NCBI GenBank assembly: GCA_963834305.1
Contig: CAWIAX010000002.1
Coordinates: 1,178,001-1,242,000 of the forward strand
Reading direction: 5' to 3'
Origin: JACCXG01 sp963834305
GTDB taxonomy: Bacteria; Acidobacteriota; Vicinamibacteria; Vicinamibacterales; 2-12-FULL-66-21
DNA: 64,000 bases
Shown: in pieces, positions 51,566-61,400 of the stretch
Position numbering within the stretch: position 1 is the stretch's first letter
Layout of the letters: the number at the start of each line of letters is the position of its first letter
The notes under the pieces: generated by a model
What the model saw: the letters and a program-made list of their open reading frames with translations, nothing else
What the model was told of the DNA's origin: nothing
Database searches by the model: none
Program-made: the position numbers and the translations under genes

Positions 51566-52771
51566 TTACGCCGATTCCACGAGCGCGGCAATGCCCTGAC
51601 CGCCGCCAATGCAGGCGGTCGCCAGGCCGCGCCTGGCGCCGCGGCGCCGCATCTCCAGTGTCAGCGTCAGCAGCAGCCGCGTGCCCGTCATGCCGAGCGG
51701 GTGGCCGAGCGCGATCGCCCCGCCGTTGACGTTGACCTTGTCGCGGTCGAGGCCGAGCTCCTGCTCGACCGACAGATATTGCGCGGCGAAGGCTTCGTTC
51801 ACCTCCACCAGATCGATATCGGCGAGCGTCAGCTTCGCCTTGTCGAGGACCATGCGGGTCGCGGGCGCCGGCCCCATGCCCATCAGCGTCGGCTCGACCC
51901 CGACGTAGGCCCAGTGCGTGAGCCGGGCGAGCGGCGACAGGCCGTGGTCGCGAACCGCGCGGTCCGACGCCATGATCAGCGCGGCGCCGCCGTCGACGAT
52001 GCCCGAGGCGTTGCCGGCGGTGACGCAGCCATCCTTGCTAAAGGCGGCCGGGAGCCGGGCCAGCGTCTCGACGGTGGAGTCCGGGCGCAGGTGGTCGTCC
52101 TGGGCGAAGATCTCGGTGCCCTTGCGGCCGCGGATCTCGACCGGCACCACTTCCTCGGCGAGGCGGCCTTCCGCCCAGGCGCGGGCGGCCAGCTGCTGGC
52201 TCCTCACCGCGAAGCGATCCTGCTCCTCGCGCGACACGCCGTATGTCGCGGCGCAGTTCTCGGCGGTGGCGGCCATCGAGCAGCCGCAGTGCGTGTCGAG
52301 CAGCGCCGACCAGAGGGTGTCTTCGAGCTGCCCCTGCCCGAGTCGCAGGCCGCTGCGCAGGCCGCGAATGACGTGCGGCGCCTGGCTCATGCTTTCGGTG
52401 CCGCCGGTAAGCACGATGTCCGCCTCGCCGAGCCGGATCAGCTGCGCGCCGGTGACCGCCGCCTGGATGCCGGAGCCGCACAGCCGGTTCACCGTGAGCG
52501 CCGGGACGGCGATTGGCAGCCCGGCGCGGAGGCCGATGTGGCGCGCGCCGTAGACCGCGTCGGCGCTGCTCTGCAGCACGTTGCCGAACACGACGTGATC
52601 GACCGCCTGCGGCGGGACGCCGCCGCGCTCGAGCGCCGCGCGCGAGGCGATGGCGCCGAGATCGAGCGCCGACACGTCCTTCAGTTTGCCGGCATAGTCG
52701 GCCATCGGCGTCCGGGCGCCGGCTACGATGAAGACGGAGGGTAAGGGCAAAGGGCTAAGGGCTAAGGCCAA
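51566..52771 (-). CDS. Acetyl-CoA acetyltransferase (thiolase)
   Basis: A thiolase-superfamily enzyme of about 394 residues. The nucleophilic cysteine lies in VNRLCGSGIQAAVTGAQLIR, the active-site histidine in NGGAIALGHPLGMTGTRLLL, and the second cysteine in GLATACIGGGQGIAALVESA. TGGTESMSQAPHVIRGLRSG and TAENCAATYGVSREEQDRFA are typical of degradative acetyl-CoA acetyltransferases. It may serve acyl-CoA breakdown, including products of the box pathway, but it is not clustered with it. The conserved protein begins SVFIVAGARTPMADY. The ATG at 52771 lies inside a 7-bp repeat, and a TTG at 52750 is a possible start. Confidence 0.9.
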   Translation of the reverse strand: MALALSPLPLPSVFIVAGARTPMADYAGKLKDVSALDLGAIASRAALERGGVPPQAVDHVVFGNVLQSSADAVYGARHIGLRAGLPIAVPALTVNRLCGSGIQAAVTGAQLIRLGEADIVLTGGTESMSQAPHVIRGLRSGLRLGQGQLEDTLWSALLDTHCGCSMAATAENCAATYGVSREEQDRFAVRSQQLAARAWAEGRLAEEVVPVEIRGRKGTEIFAQDDHLRPDSTVETLARLPAAFSKDGCVTAGNASGIVDGGAALIMASDRAVRDHGLSPLARLTHWAYVGVEPTLMGMGPAPATRMVLDKAKLTLADIDLVEVNEAFAAQYLSVEQELGLDRDKVNVNGGAIALGHPLGMTGTRLLLTLTLEMRRRGARRGLATACIGGGQGIAALVESA

Positions 52772-52812
52772 GGGCTAAGGGCTAAGGGCCAAGGGCCAAG
52801 GGCAAAGGGCAA
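52742..52812. repeat. 7-bp tandem repeat array overlapping the thiolase start
   Basis: About ten units of TAAGGGC, CAAGGGC or AAAGGGC, one of them a base short. The array fills the gap between the thiolase and dehydrogenase genes and supplies the first codons of the annotated thiolase frame. Confidence 0.9.
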
Positions 52813-52819
52813 ACCGCCG

Positions 52820-53878
52820 TCAGGTGGAAGTCCCGGACGCGATCAATCCGGCGATGGCTGCTCCCGCCTCTCGGGTGCCGAGCGACCCGCCGACGTCGGC
52901 GGTCACCTGATTATCGCGCACCGCGGCGCGCACGGCGGCGTCAATCGCGGCGGCTTCGTCGTGCAGGCCCAGCGTCTCGAGCATCAGCGCCGCGGAGGCG
53001 ATGGCGCCGATGGGGTTGGCGGCGTTGCGGCCGGCGAGCGCCGGGGCGGAGCCGTGCACCGGCTCGAACAACGACGTGCGTCCCGGATGGATGTTGCCCG
53101 AGGCGGCCATGCCGAGGCCGCCCTGCAGCGCGGCGCCGAGGTCGGTGACGATGTCGCCGAACAGGTTGTTGGTGACGATCACCTGGAACTGTCCCGGGTC
53201 GCGCACGAGGTGCATGGCCAGCGCGTCGATGTAGTAGTGGGTTGCCTCGATGCCGGCGTAGCCGGCGGCGACCTCGCGGAAGACGCGCTGCCACAGTGCG
53301 TGTCCGGCCGCCATGGCGTTGCTCTTGTCGGCCATGCAGACGCGGCGGAGGCCATGGCTCGCGGCGAACTCGAAGGCGTGGCGGATGATGCGGTGCACGC
53401 CTTTCCAGGTGTTGATTTCCTCCTGAATGGCGATCTCGTCTTCGGTCCCCGCCTTGAACCGCCCGCCGATGCCGGCGTAGAGCCCTTCGGTGTTCTCGCG
53501 GAACACGACGAAGTGCACATCGTCCGGACCGCGGCCCTTGAGCGGGCACAGCCGTTCGTGCAGGAGCGTTACCGGCCGGTAGTTGACGAACAGATCGAGC
53601 TCGAAGCGCGTGCCGAGGAGGATGTCGCGGGCGTGCCGGTTGTCGGGCACCCGCGGATCGCCGAGCGCCCCGACGAAGATCGCGTCGAACTGCCGGAGCC
53701 GGTCGTAGCCGTCGGGCGGCAGCGTGACGCCGGTGGCCAGGAAGTGATCGGCCCCCCAGGGCAACCGCTCTACCTCGAGCGCCCGCCCGAACCGCCCGGC
53801 CACCGCCTCGAGCACCCGAACCGCCTCGGCCGTGACCTCCTGGCCGATCCCGTCCCCCGGAATAACCGCGATGTTCAT
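52820..53878 (-). CDS. Isocitrate/isopropylmalate dehydrogenase-family enzyme
   Basis: A 352-residue NAD-dependent beta-decarboxylating dehydrogenase. MNIAVIPGDGIGQEVTAEAV is the family N-terminus. RFELDLFVNYRPVTLL and VVFRENTEGLYAGIGGRFKA hold the substrate-binding arginines and the phosphorylation-loop-like region. RRVCMADKSNAMAAGHALW holds the catalytic lysine, and NLFGDIVTDLGAALQGGLGM the metal-binding aspartates. FEPVHGSAPALAGRNAANPI is the NAD site. The sequence could be 3-isopropylmalate, tartrate or homoisocitrate dehydrogenase; no leucine-biosynthesis genes are adjacent. An ATG at 53890 would add four residues. Confidence 0.85.
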   Translation of the reverse strand: MNIAVIPGDGIGQEVTAEAVRVLEAVAGRFGRALEVERLPWGADHFLATGVTLPPDGYDRLRQFDAIFVGALGDPRVPDNRHARDILLGTRFELDLFVNYRPVTLLHERLCPLKGRGPDDVHFVVFRENTEGLYAGIGGRFKAGTEDEIAIQEEINTWKGVHRIIRHAFEFAASHGLRRVCMADKSNAMAAGHALWQRVFREVAAGYAGIEATHYYIDALAMHLVRDPGQFQVIVTNNLFGDIVTDLGAALQGGLGMAASGNIHPGRTSLFEPVHGSAPALAGRNAANPIGAIASAALMLETLGLHDEAAAIDAAVRAAVRDNQVTADVGGSLGTREAGAAIAGLIASGTST

Positions 53879-53913
53879 ACGCCCGCCCATTGTTGATCGC
53901 CCCCGCCTCCGCT

Positions 53914-54006
53914 TCGCCCGTCGCCCGTCGCCCGTCGCCCTTCGGCCTTTGGCCTTTGCCCTTCGCCCTTCGGCCTTTGGCCTTTGGCCTTTGGCCTTTG
54001 CCCTTT
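53914..54006. repeat. 7-bp tandem repeat array (mixed units)
   Basis: Heptamers of GCCCGTC, GCCCTTC, GGCCTTT and GCCCTTT lie head to tail in the gap upstream of the dehydrogenase. The mixed units show the array drifts between variants but keeps the 7-base period. Confidence 0.88.
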
Positions 54007-54062
54007 CCCGCCCCCTGTCCCCGCTTTCCGCGCACCCGTCCCCGCTCACACAATCCATCCCA

Positions 54063-54091
54063 TTGGATTCAAAATTTCGAATTTCTATGAT
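54063..54091 (+). promoter_or_regulatory. Sigma-70-like promoter of the TonB-dependent receptor gene
   Basis: TTGGAT (54063-54068) and TATGAT (54086-54091) are separated by exactly 17 bases. They sit in an AT-rich block (about 54055-54140) that stands out in GC-rich DNA. The expected start near 54098 gives a leader of about 180 bases before the ATG at 54280. The rest of the 400-base gap holds the 7-bp repeats and no open frame. Confidence 0.6.
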
Positions 54092-54279
54092 TTCATTGGC
54101 TTTTGAATCACAAATCGTGAAAATCCAGAGCAAATTCGCTGGGATGAACGGGCACGTCGTGTGCAATTCGTCCCCGCCGGCCGCTAAGCCCGGCCTTTTC
54201 ATGTCAGTGGGCATCGCCGGCCGGGATGCGTCCCGCCGCGCCCGCTCGGTTGTCGTTATTTCAGGAGGATTACCCAGCA

Positions 54280-57279
54280 ATGCGTGCACGCACATTAGTT
54301 GCGCTGATGGTTGCCCTGCTGTTCGCCTCGCCGCTTGCGGCGCAGGAAAGCAGGGGCTCCATCGAAGGCGTCGTCAAGGACAGCTCCGGAGCCGTGCTTC
54401 CGGGCGCCACCGTGGAGGTCAGCTCCGAGACTGGAGCGGTCGTGACCACCACTTCCAACGAGTCCGGCACGTACCGGTTCCCATCGTTGGCCCCGGGCAC
54501 CTACGTGATCCGGACGACGCTGCAGGGCTTCGGGCCCGGCGAGGTCAAGGACGTCCGGATCGGCCTCGGCCAGATCAAGAAGGTGGATTTTTCGCTCGCC
54601 CTCCAGGGGCTGGCGGAAACCATCCAGGTGACGTCGGAATCGCCGCTCGTGGACGTCCGCCAGAGCGCGCGCCAGACGAACATCCGCGCCGAACAGGTCG
54701 AGCTGCTGCCGAAGGGCCGTGACTTCACGTCGCTCGTGACGCAGGCGCCGGGCGCCAACAACGAAACGAAGCTGGGCGGGCTGTCGATCGACGGCGCCAG
54801 CGCCGGCGAGAACCGCTACATCATCGACGGCATCGAGACGACCGACCTGCAGAACGGTGCATCGGGCAAGAACGTCATCCCGGAGTTCATCGAGGAAGTC
54901 CAGGTCAAGTCGAGCGGCTACACGGCCGAGTTCGGCGGCGCGACCGGCGGCGTCATCAACGTCATCACCAAGAGCGGGTCGAACACCTTCCGCGGCACCG
55001 CCTTTTTCAGCGTGCAGGGCAGCGACCTCGAGGGGTCGCCGCGGCCGACGTTGCGGCAGAACCTGACCAACTCCGATATCGCCGAATACATCACCTATCC
55101 GAAAGACGACGAAATCCGCGTGGAGCCGGCCTTCGGCCTGGGCGGTCCGATCGTCGCCAGCCGCGCCTGGTTCTTCGGTGCCTACCAGCCCGCCTTCACC
55201 ACCACCAGCCGCGTCGTCAATCCCACGACGGCGAACAATCCGGCGGCGGGCTCCTTCGACCAGGAACAGAAGCAGCAGGTGCAGTACCTGGTCGGCAACG
55301 TGACCGGGCAGTTCACGAGCGGGCTGCGCGGGCGCCTCGCCTACAACAACAGCTGGTCCGAGCGGCAGAACCTGCTGCCGGCGCAGGCGGGCACCGAGCC
55401 CGCGGGCACCAACTACTCGAAATCGACGAAGTTCCCCAATCAGACGATTTCGGGCAATCTCGACTGGACGGCCTCGCCTAACCTGTTCTTCGGCGTCCGC
55501 GGCGGATACTACGTGTCGGACGTCAGCGACTACAACGTGACCGAAGAGCCGCGGATTCTGTTCTCGACCGGGAACAACCTGAGCTACCCGGAGATCCCGG
55601 CCAACCTGCGCCAGCCGACCGGATTCTCGTCGTTCCCCGCCGCCGCCTTCAACAAGACGACGCGCGACCAGCAGACGCGCCTGAACTTCCAGGCCGACGG
55701 CACGTTCTTCGGTAACTTCGCCGGCGGGCACCAGATCAAGTTCGGCATCCAGACCGACCGCGTGGGCAACGACGTCCTCGAGGGGGAGTCGCGCAACCTG
55801 GTACGGCTCCACTGGAACACGGCGCTCAGCAGCGGCGTGCCGCTCACGCGCGGCACCTACGGCTACTACCAGGTCCGCAGCAACGGGATCAACCCCACCC
55901 AGGGGTTCATCACGGAAGGCAACGTCCACACCACCAACATCGGCCTGTTCATCCAGGATTCGTGGACGGTGGCCGACCGGCTGACGATCAACGCCGGCAT
56001 CCGCACCGAGCGCGAGCGCGTCCCGACCTACACGACGCAGCAGGGGATCCCGGACTTCGGCATCGAGTTCGACTTCGCCGACAAGTTCGCACCGCGCCTC
56101 GGCGCCGCCTACGACCTCACCGGCGACGGCCGGACCAAGGCGTTCGGCTCGTGGGGTGTCTTCTACGACATCTTCAAGCTGGAACTGCCGCGCGGCTCGT
56201 TCGGCGGCGACAAGTGGCTCGAGTACTACTACACGCTCGACACCTTCGACTACAACGCCCTGGTGAGCGGGCCCAACTGCCCGCCGGCCTGCTCGGGGAC
56301 GCTGATTCGCGGACCGATCGACTTCCGCTTTGTGTCGCTCGACGATCAGCACATCGATCCCGACCTCAAGCCGATGCGGCAGCAGGAGGCCACGTTCGGC
56401 GTCGAGCACGAGCTGAGCAACCGGCTGGCGGCCAGCGTGCGCTACGTGCACAAGCAGGTGGACCGCGCCATCGAGGATACCGGCGCCCTGGCGCCCGACG
56501 GCAGCGAGATCTACGTCATCGCCAACCCCGGCGAGAACCTCACGTCGCTGGCGTTCACCGGTCCGAACGTCGCCAACCCGAAGCCCAAGCGCGACTACGA
56601 CAGCGTCGAGGTCGCGCTCGAGAAGCGGTTCGCCGACAACTGGTACCTGCGCAGCAGCTACCTGTGGAGCCGCCTCTACGGCAACTACTCGGGGCTGTCC
56701 CAGTCCGACGAGAACGGCCGCAGGAGCCCGAACGTCGGCCGGCTCTGGGATTACCCGCTGATGATGTTCCAGGACGGTGGCGTCGCCTCGTACGGTCCCC
56801 TGGCGACCGACCGGCCGAACCAGTTCAAGACCCAGTTCATCTATCAGTTCCCCATCGGGATGAGCCTGGGCCTCGACCAGTACGTCGCCAGCGGCCTGCC
56901 GGTGTCGCGCGAGATCGGGATCTACCCGCCGAACAACCTGCCGGTCCAGTATCTGGGCCGCGGCAGCGACGGCCGGACGCCGACGTTCTCGCAGACCAAC
57001 CTGCTGGTGCAGCATGAGTTCCGCCTGGCCGGGACCCGTGCGCTGCAGGTCAGCCTCAACGTGCTCAACCTGTTCAATCAGGATACGGCGATCTCGAAGT
57101 ACTCGACGTATCACAAGACCAACGGCGTGACGCCGAACGAGGCGCTCTTCTACACCGGTCAGCAGACATTGGCGTCGCTGATCCAGAGCCAGAACGTCGT
57201 GCAGGATCCGCGCTTCCTGATGGCCAATGGCTTCCAGGCACCGCTGCAGGCCCGCTTCGGCGTGAAGTTCATCTTCTAG
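54280..57279 (+). CDS. TonB-dependent receptor, Oar-like
   Basis: An intact 999-residue outer-membrane receptor. MRARTLVALMVALLFASPLA is the signal peptide, preceded by AGGAGG at the right distance, so I chose 54280 over the upstream ATG at 54226. A carboxypeptidase-like regulatory domain (RGSIEGVVKDSSGAVLPGAT) covers about residues 25-105. The plug contains IIDGIETTDLQNGASGKNVI and GGVINVITKSGSNTFRGTAF. The barrel runs to the C-terminal phenylalanine in FGVKFIF. No TonB box is clear. The ligand is unknown. A strong hairpin terminator follows at 57305. Confidence 0.92.
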   Translation: MRARTLVALMVALLFASPLAAQESRGSIEGVVKDSSGAVLPGATVEVSSETGAVVTTTSNESGTYRFPSLAPGTYVIRTTLQGFGPGEVKDVRIGLGQIKKVDFSLALQGLAETIQVTSESPLVDVRQSARQTNIRAEQVELLPKGRDFTSLVTQAPGANNETKLGGLSIDGASAGENRYIIDGIETTDLQNGASGKNVIPEFIEEVQVKSSGYTAEFGGATGGVINVITKSGSNTFRGTAFFSVQGSDLEGSPRPTLRQNLTNSDIAEYITYPKDDEIRVEPAFGLGGPIVASRAWFFGAYQPAFTTTSRVVNPTTANNPAAGSFDQEQKQQVQYLVGNVTGQFTSGLRGRLAYNNSWSERQNLLPAQAGTEPAGTNYSKSTKFPNQTISGNLDWTASPNLFFGVRGGYYVSDVSDYNVTEEPRILFSTGNNLSYPEIPANLRQPTGFSSFPAAAFNKTTRDQQTRLNFQADGTFFGNFAGGHQIKFGIQTDRVGNDVLEGESRNLVRLHWNTALSSGVPLTRGTYGYYQVRSNGINPTQGFITEGNVHTTNIGLFIQDSWTVADRLTINAGIRTERERVPTYTTQQGIPDFGIEFDFADKFAPRLGAAYDLTGDGRTKAFGSWGVFYDIFKLELPRGSFGGDKWLEYYYTLDTFDYNALVSGPNCPPACSGTLIRGPIDFRFVSLDDQHIDPDLKPMRQQEATFGVEHELSNRLAASVRYVHKQVDRAIEDTGALAPDGSEIYVIANPGENLTSLAFTGPNVANPKPKRDYDSVEVALEKRFADNWYLRSSYLWSRLYGNYSGLSQSDENGRRSPNVGRLWDYPLMMFQDGGVASYGPLATDRPNQFKTQFIYQFPIGMSLGLDQYVASGLPVSREIGIYPPNNLPVQYLGRGSDGRTPTFSQTNLLVQHEFRLAGTRALQVSLNVLNLFNQDTAISKYSTYHKTNGVTPNEALFYTGQQTLASLIQSQNVVQDPRFLMANGFQAPLQARFGVKFIF

Positions 57280-57304
57280 TCCGATCGGAATCGGCTAGAA
57301 TTTC

Positions 57305-57336
57305 ACCCCGCGGGCCACGGCCCGCGGGGTTTTTTT
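57305..57336 (+). terminator. Rho-independent terminator
   Basis: An 11-bp perfect GC-rich stem (57305-57315 with 57320-57330) with a CACG loop, followed by a run of seven T to 57336. It ends the TonB-dependent receptor message 26 bases after the stop codon. Confidence 0.92.
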
Positions 57337-57354
57337 GTTTCCAGGAGGCACCGG

Positions 57355-58104
57355 ATGCGGGCTGGCACACTGCTTCTCGTCACGTTGATCGCGGCAACCG
57401 CCGTCGTGGCGGCGCAGCCGCCCGCCGGCCGCGACCGCGCCCGGGCGCCTTACCGCCTCGGGTTCGACCATCTGCGCGCCGAAGCCTGGGAGAAGGCCGC
57501 CACGGCGTTTCAGCAGGCGATTGATATCGATCCGACCTTCGAGATGGCCTATTACGGTCTCGGCCGCGCCAGCCTGCCGCAGCGGAAGTACGTCGAGGCC
57601 GCAGCGGCACTGGCCAAGGCACGCGACCTCTACCGCGAGCGGGCCGGACAGCGGTTCGCCAACAAGCAGGAGGCCCAGCGATACCGGCGGGACCAGATGA
57701 CCGAGCTGGACGAGATCATCCGGCAGTATCAAAGTGGCCCGCAGACGGTGCGGACCCAGGACGTGGTGCGCCAGCTCCAGCACCGGAAGCGTGACCTGCA
57801 GGAGAACATGCAGCGCGGCAACGACATGTCGATCGAAAGCGAAGTCCCCGCTTACGTGTCGCTCTCGCTCGGCAGCGCCTACTTCCGCATGGGCAAGCTG
57901 GCCGACGCCGAGCGCGAGTACAAAGCGGCAGTCGCGGCAGATCCCAAGGCCGGTGAAGCGCACAGCAATCTCGCCGTCGTCTACCTGGAGAGCGGCCGGC
58001 TGACCGAGGCCGACAAGGCCGTGACCGCCGCCGAGAAGGCCGGCTTCAAGGTCCACCCGCAGCTGAAGCAGGACATCAAGGATCGCAAGGGCGCGGGCCA
58101 GTAG
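57355..58104 (+). CDS. Secreted tetratricopeptide-repeat protein
   Basis: A 249-residue protein with a signal peptide (MRAGTLLLVTLIAATAVVAA). TPR units are visible at about residues 35-70 (RLGFDHLRAEAWEKAATAFQ, IDIDPTFEMAYYGLGRASLP) and 160-230 (SLGSAYFRMGKLADAEREYK, EAHSNLAVVYLESGRLTEAD), with a coiled, charged stretch between. It would bind proteins in the periplasm or outer membrane. It follows the TonB-dependent receptor, but the terminator between them means it has its own promoter or relies on readthrough. AGGAGG lies eight bases before the ATG. Confidence 0.8.
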   Translation: MRAGTLLLVTLIAATAVVAAQPPAGRDRARAPYRLGFDHLRAEAWEKAATAFQQAIDIDPTFEMAYYGLGRASLPQRKYVEAAAALAKARDLYRERAGQRFANKQEAQRYRRDQMTELDEIIRQYQSGPQTVRTQDVVRQLQHRKRDLQENMQRGNDMSIESEVPAYVSLSLGSAYFRMGKLADAEREYKAAVAADPKAGEAHSNLAVVYLESGRLTEADKAVTAAEKAGFKVHPQLKQDIKDRKGAGQ

Positions 58105-58107
58105 CCC

Positions 58108-58170
58108 GCCCTTCGCCCTTCGCCCTTCGCCCTTCGCCCGTCGCCCGTCGCCCGTCGCCCGTCGCCCGTC
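58108..58170. repeat. 7-bp tandem repeat array (nine units)
   Basis: Four GCCCTTC units followed by five GCCCGTC units, starting three bases after the TPR stop codon. The remaining gap to 58467 holds no gene, promoter or terminator that I can see. Confidence 0.92.
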
Positions 58171-58467
58171 ACACCGTTCGCCACGGGCCGGCCCAGCCGT
58201 TCATCACTCATCCCACCCGCCGGATTCATCGGAATGGATGCGCCGATCCGTACGTTCGTGCGCCGCGCCGGCGCGCGGTGGCGAACGGCTGGATCGAGGG
58301 ACGAGACGACGCCGTGCAGGGACCATCCCAGCGGCCGCCGTGGCACTGCTCTTGGAACTTCGTTCGTCCCGGATGGCGGGCAGCGGGCCGAGTGACCAGG
58401 CACGCGCCGCCGCGCCGCGGCGCGTACCGCCGCGGCGATGACAACGCAGTTCTCAAAGGAGTCGTCG

Positions 58468-61400
58468 ATGTACGCACGTCTCAGCGCGTTATGTATCGTG
58501 CTGATCATGGCCGCCGCCAGCCTCGCTGGCGCGCAGGAACGGTTCGGCACGCTGCAAGGCAAGGTGACGGACGAACAGGGGGCCGCCATTCCCGGCGTCA
58601 CCGTGGCGGTGACCAGCCTGACCTCGGGCGAGGTCCGCACGTTCGTGACCGATGCCAACGGCCAGTTCATCGCCTCGGACCTCAATCCCGGGCGCTACAA
58701 GGTGCTGTTCGAGCTCGCCGGGTTCACCCGGGTCGAACGGCCCGACGTCAGCGTGGTGCTCGGGCGCTCGTTCGAGATGAACACCCAGCTCCGCGTCGGC
58801 GGGCTGACCGAGACGGTGCAGGTCACCGCCGAAGCCTCGCCGCTCGTCGACAACCGCAGCACGCTGATCGCCCACAATGTCAGCGCCGAGGAGTTCGACC
58901 GCCTGCCCAAGGGCCGGTCGTTCCAGTCAATCGCCCTCACCGCGCCGTCGGTCAATGCCGGCGAAGTCGAAGGCGGCTTCCAGGTCAACGGGGCCAGCGG
59001 CGCGGAGAACGGCTTCACGGTGGACGGCATCACCACCAACTCCCTGGTCAACGGCCAGTCGCGCCAGAACACCGTGTTCGAGTACCTGCAGGAGGTGCAG
59101 GTCAAGACGAGCGGCATCTCCGCGGAGTACGGCGGCGCGCTCGGCGGCGTCATCAGCGCCGTCACCAAGAGCGGCGGCAACGTCTTCCGCGGCGAAGGGC
59201 ACTACTACTACGAAGGCAGCGCGCTGTCGGCCGGGCCGGTCAGGCGCCTGGTGCTCGAACCGCAGCAGGAGCGCAACGCCTTCTACCTGCAGGATGCCGA
59301 GAACAGCAACCGCGAGAGCGAGTTCGGCGGATCGATCGGCGGCCCGATCGTGGCCAATCGGCTGTTCTTCTTCGGCTCCTACTCGCCGCGCGTCGAGACG
59401 CAGGAGAATCTCTACAACTTCACCGACGGCTCCGGCACCTTCGAGCGCGAGATCTGGCGTCAACAGGCGTTCGGCAAGCTCACCTACGCCCATCGCCGGC
59501 TCACCGCCAACTGGTCCACCCTGTGGACGCCGGCACGCGCCAAGGGCAGCCTGTTCGGCTACAACGGGCCCACCGCCAACGCCAACAGCAGCTCGCTGGC
59601 GTCGTTCGAGCCGAACCGCTCGCGCGGCTACGAGGTCAACCAGGTCAACACCAGCGGCACCGTCGATCTCCAGCTCTCGTCGAGCTCCTATCTCAGCTTC
59701 CGCGGCGGCTACTTCCAGGATCGCTTCAGCGACACCGGCATCGCCCAGACCACCAATTACCGCTACGGCGCCGCGGCCACCGCCGCGCAGGGCGTCCCGC
59801 CCGCGCTCCAGGGCCCGCTCGGCTTCGAGAACACGCCGCGCGCGCTGATCACCGACTTCGATACCACCAAGCGATCGAACTTCAACGCCGACTACAACTT
59901 CTTCTTCACCGGTGCCGGATCGCACGCCATCCGCGCCGGCTACGGCATCCAGCACGTCGTCAACGACATCAACTCGTATTATCCCGGCGGCTACGTCGAC
60001 CTCGTCTTCGGACGCTCGTTCACCTTCGGCGGCGTCACGACCGGCACCGGCACCTACGGCTACTACGGCGTCAACGACCGCCGCATCACCAACCAGGCCG
60101 GCAGCGACATCCAGTCGCTCTACGTGCAGGACCAGTGGACGATCGGCAACCGCCTGACGCTGAACCTCGGCCTCCGGACCGAGGACGAGAACATCCCCGA
60201 CTTCCGTCCGGAAGCCGACGGCGCGGCGGCCATCAAGTTCAGCATGAAGGACAAGCTGGCGCCGCGGCTCGGCGCCGCCTACGACGTCTGGGGCAACGGC
60301 CGGATGAAGGTGTTCGGCAGCTGGGGCCTGTATTACGACTGGACCAAATACGAGCTGCCGCGCGGATCCTTCGGCGCCGAGACCTGGTGCACGTCGTACC
60401 GCTCGCTCGATACCCTCGACTTCGGCAGCCTGAACCTGAACAACATGCCGGGACGCGACCTCTGGGTCACGCCGGGCACGTGCCGCGATCGCCGCTTCCA
60501 GGCGGAGGTCGATCCCGACATCAAGCCGATGCGGCAGTCGAGCGCGAGCGGCGGCTTCGAATATCAGCTCGGCCGCAACGGCGTCGTCACCGCTCATTAC
60601 ATCCACAACGACCTGCTCGAAACCATCGAGGACATCGGCTTCCTGACGCCGGCCGGGGACGAAGGCTATGTGATCGGCAACCCCGGTAAGGGCCTCAGCG
60701 CGCTGCAGTATCCGTCAGGCGGGACGCCGGCCGGCTTCGCCACACCGCGGCCCACGCGGCAGTACGACGCGCTCGAGCTCGGCTACAACCGCCGGTTCGC
60801 CAATAACTGGTTCTTCAGCGCCAACTACACGCTCAGCCGGCTGTACGGCAACTACGCGGGCCTCGCCTCGTCCGACGAGATCACCACGCCGACGACTGGC
60901 GGCTCCTCGGCGACGGCGCAGCAGCAGGCGGGCAGCATCGCGCGCCCCGGCGGCAACACCAACCGCGCCTGGGACCTCGACGAGCTGTTGTGGGACTCGA
61001 ACGGCAACCGCGACGTGCTCGGACGGCTGGCGACCGACCGGCCGCACGTGGCCAAGCTGTATGGCGCCTACGACTTCCCGTTCGGCACGCAGGTGGGTGC
61101 CTTCTTCTACGGCGGCAGCGGCACCCCGGTGTCGACGCTCGTGACCTCAACCAACAGCGCCGACCTCTTCGTCGAGGGCCGCGGCAACTTCTACGACAAC
61201 GGCCAGGTCGTGCGCGGCAAGCGGACGCCCGCGCTGTATCGCACCGACCTGCTCCTCAGCCACGAGCTGGGGCTGCCCGGCGCGAAGCGGCTCCGCTTCG
61301 AGCTGAACGTGCTCAACGTCTTCGACCAGCAGACCGCGCGGCACATCTTCAGCACGCTCAACAAGGGACAGATCATTCCCGACCGGCAGTCCTCGTTCAT

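Noticed and set aside
54295..57114. A 939-codon open frame on the minus strand
   Set aside because: It is the exact shadow of a well-supported TonB-dependent receptor and has low-complexity composition. High GC content makes long antisense frames common.
49243..58170. CRISPR array
   Set aside because: The repeats are only 7 bases with no spacers, and no cas genes are present.
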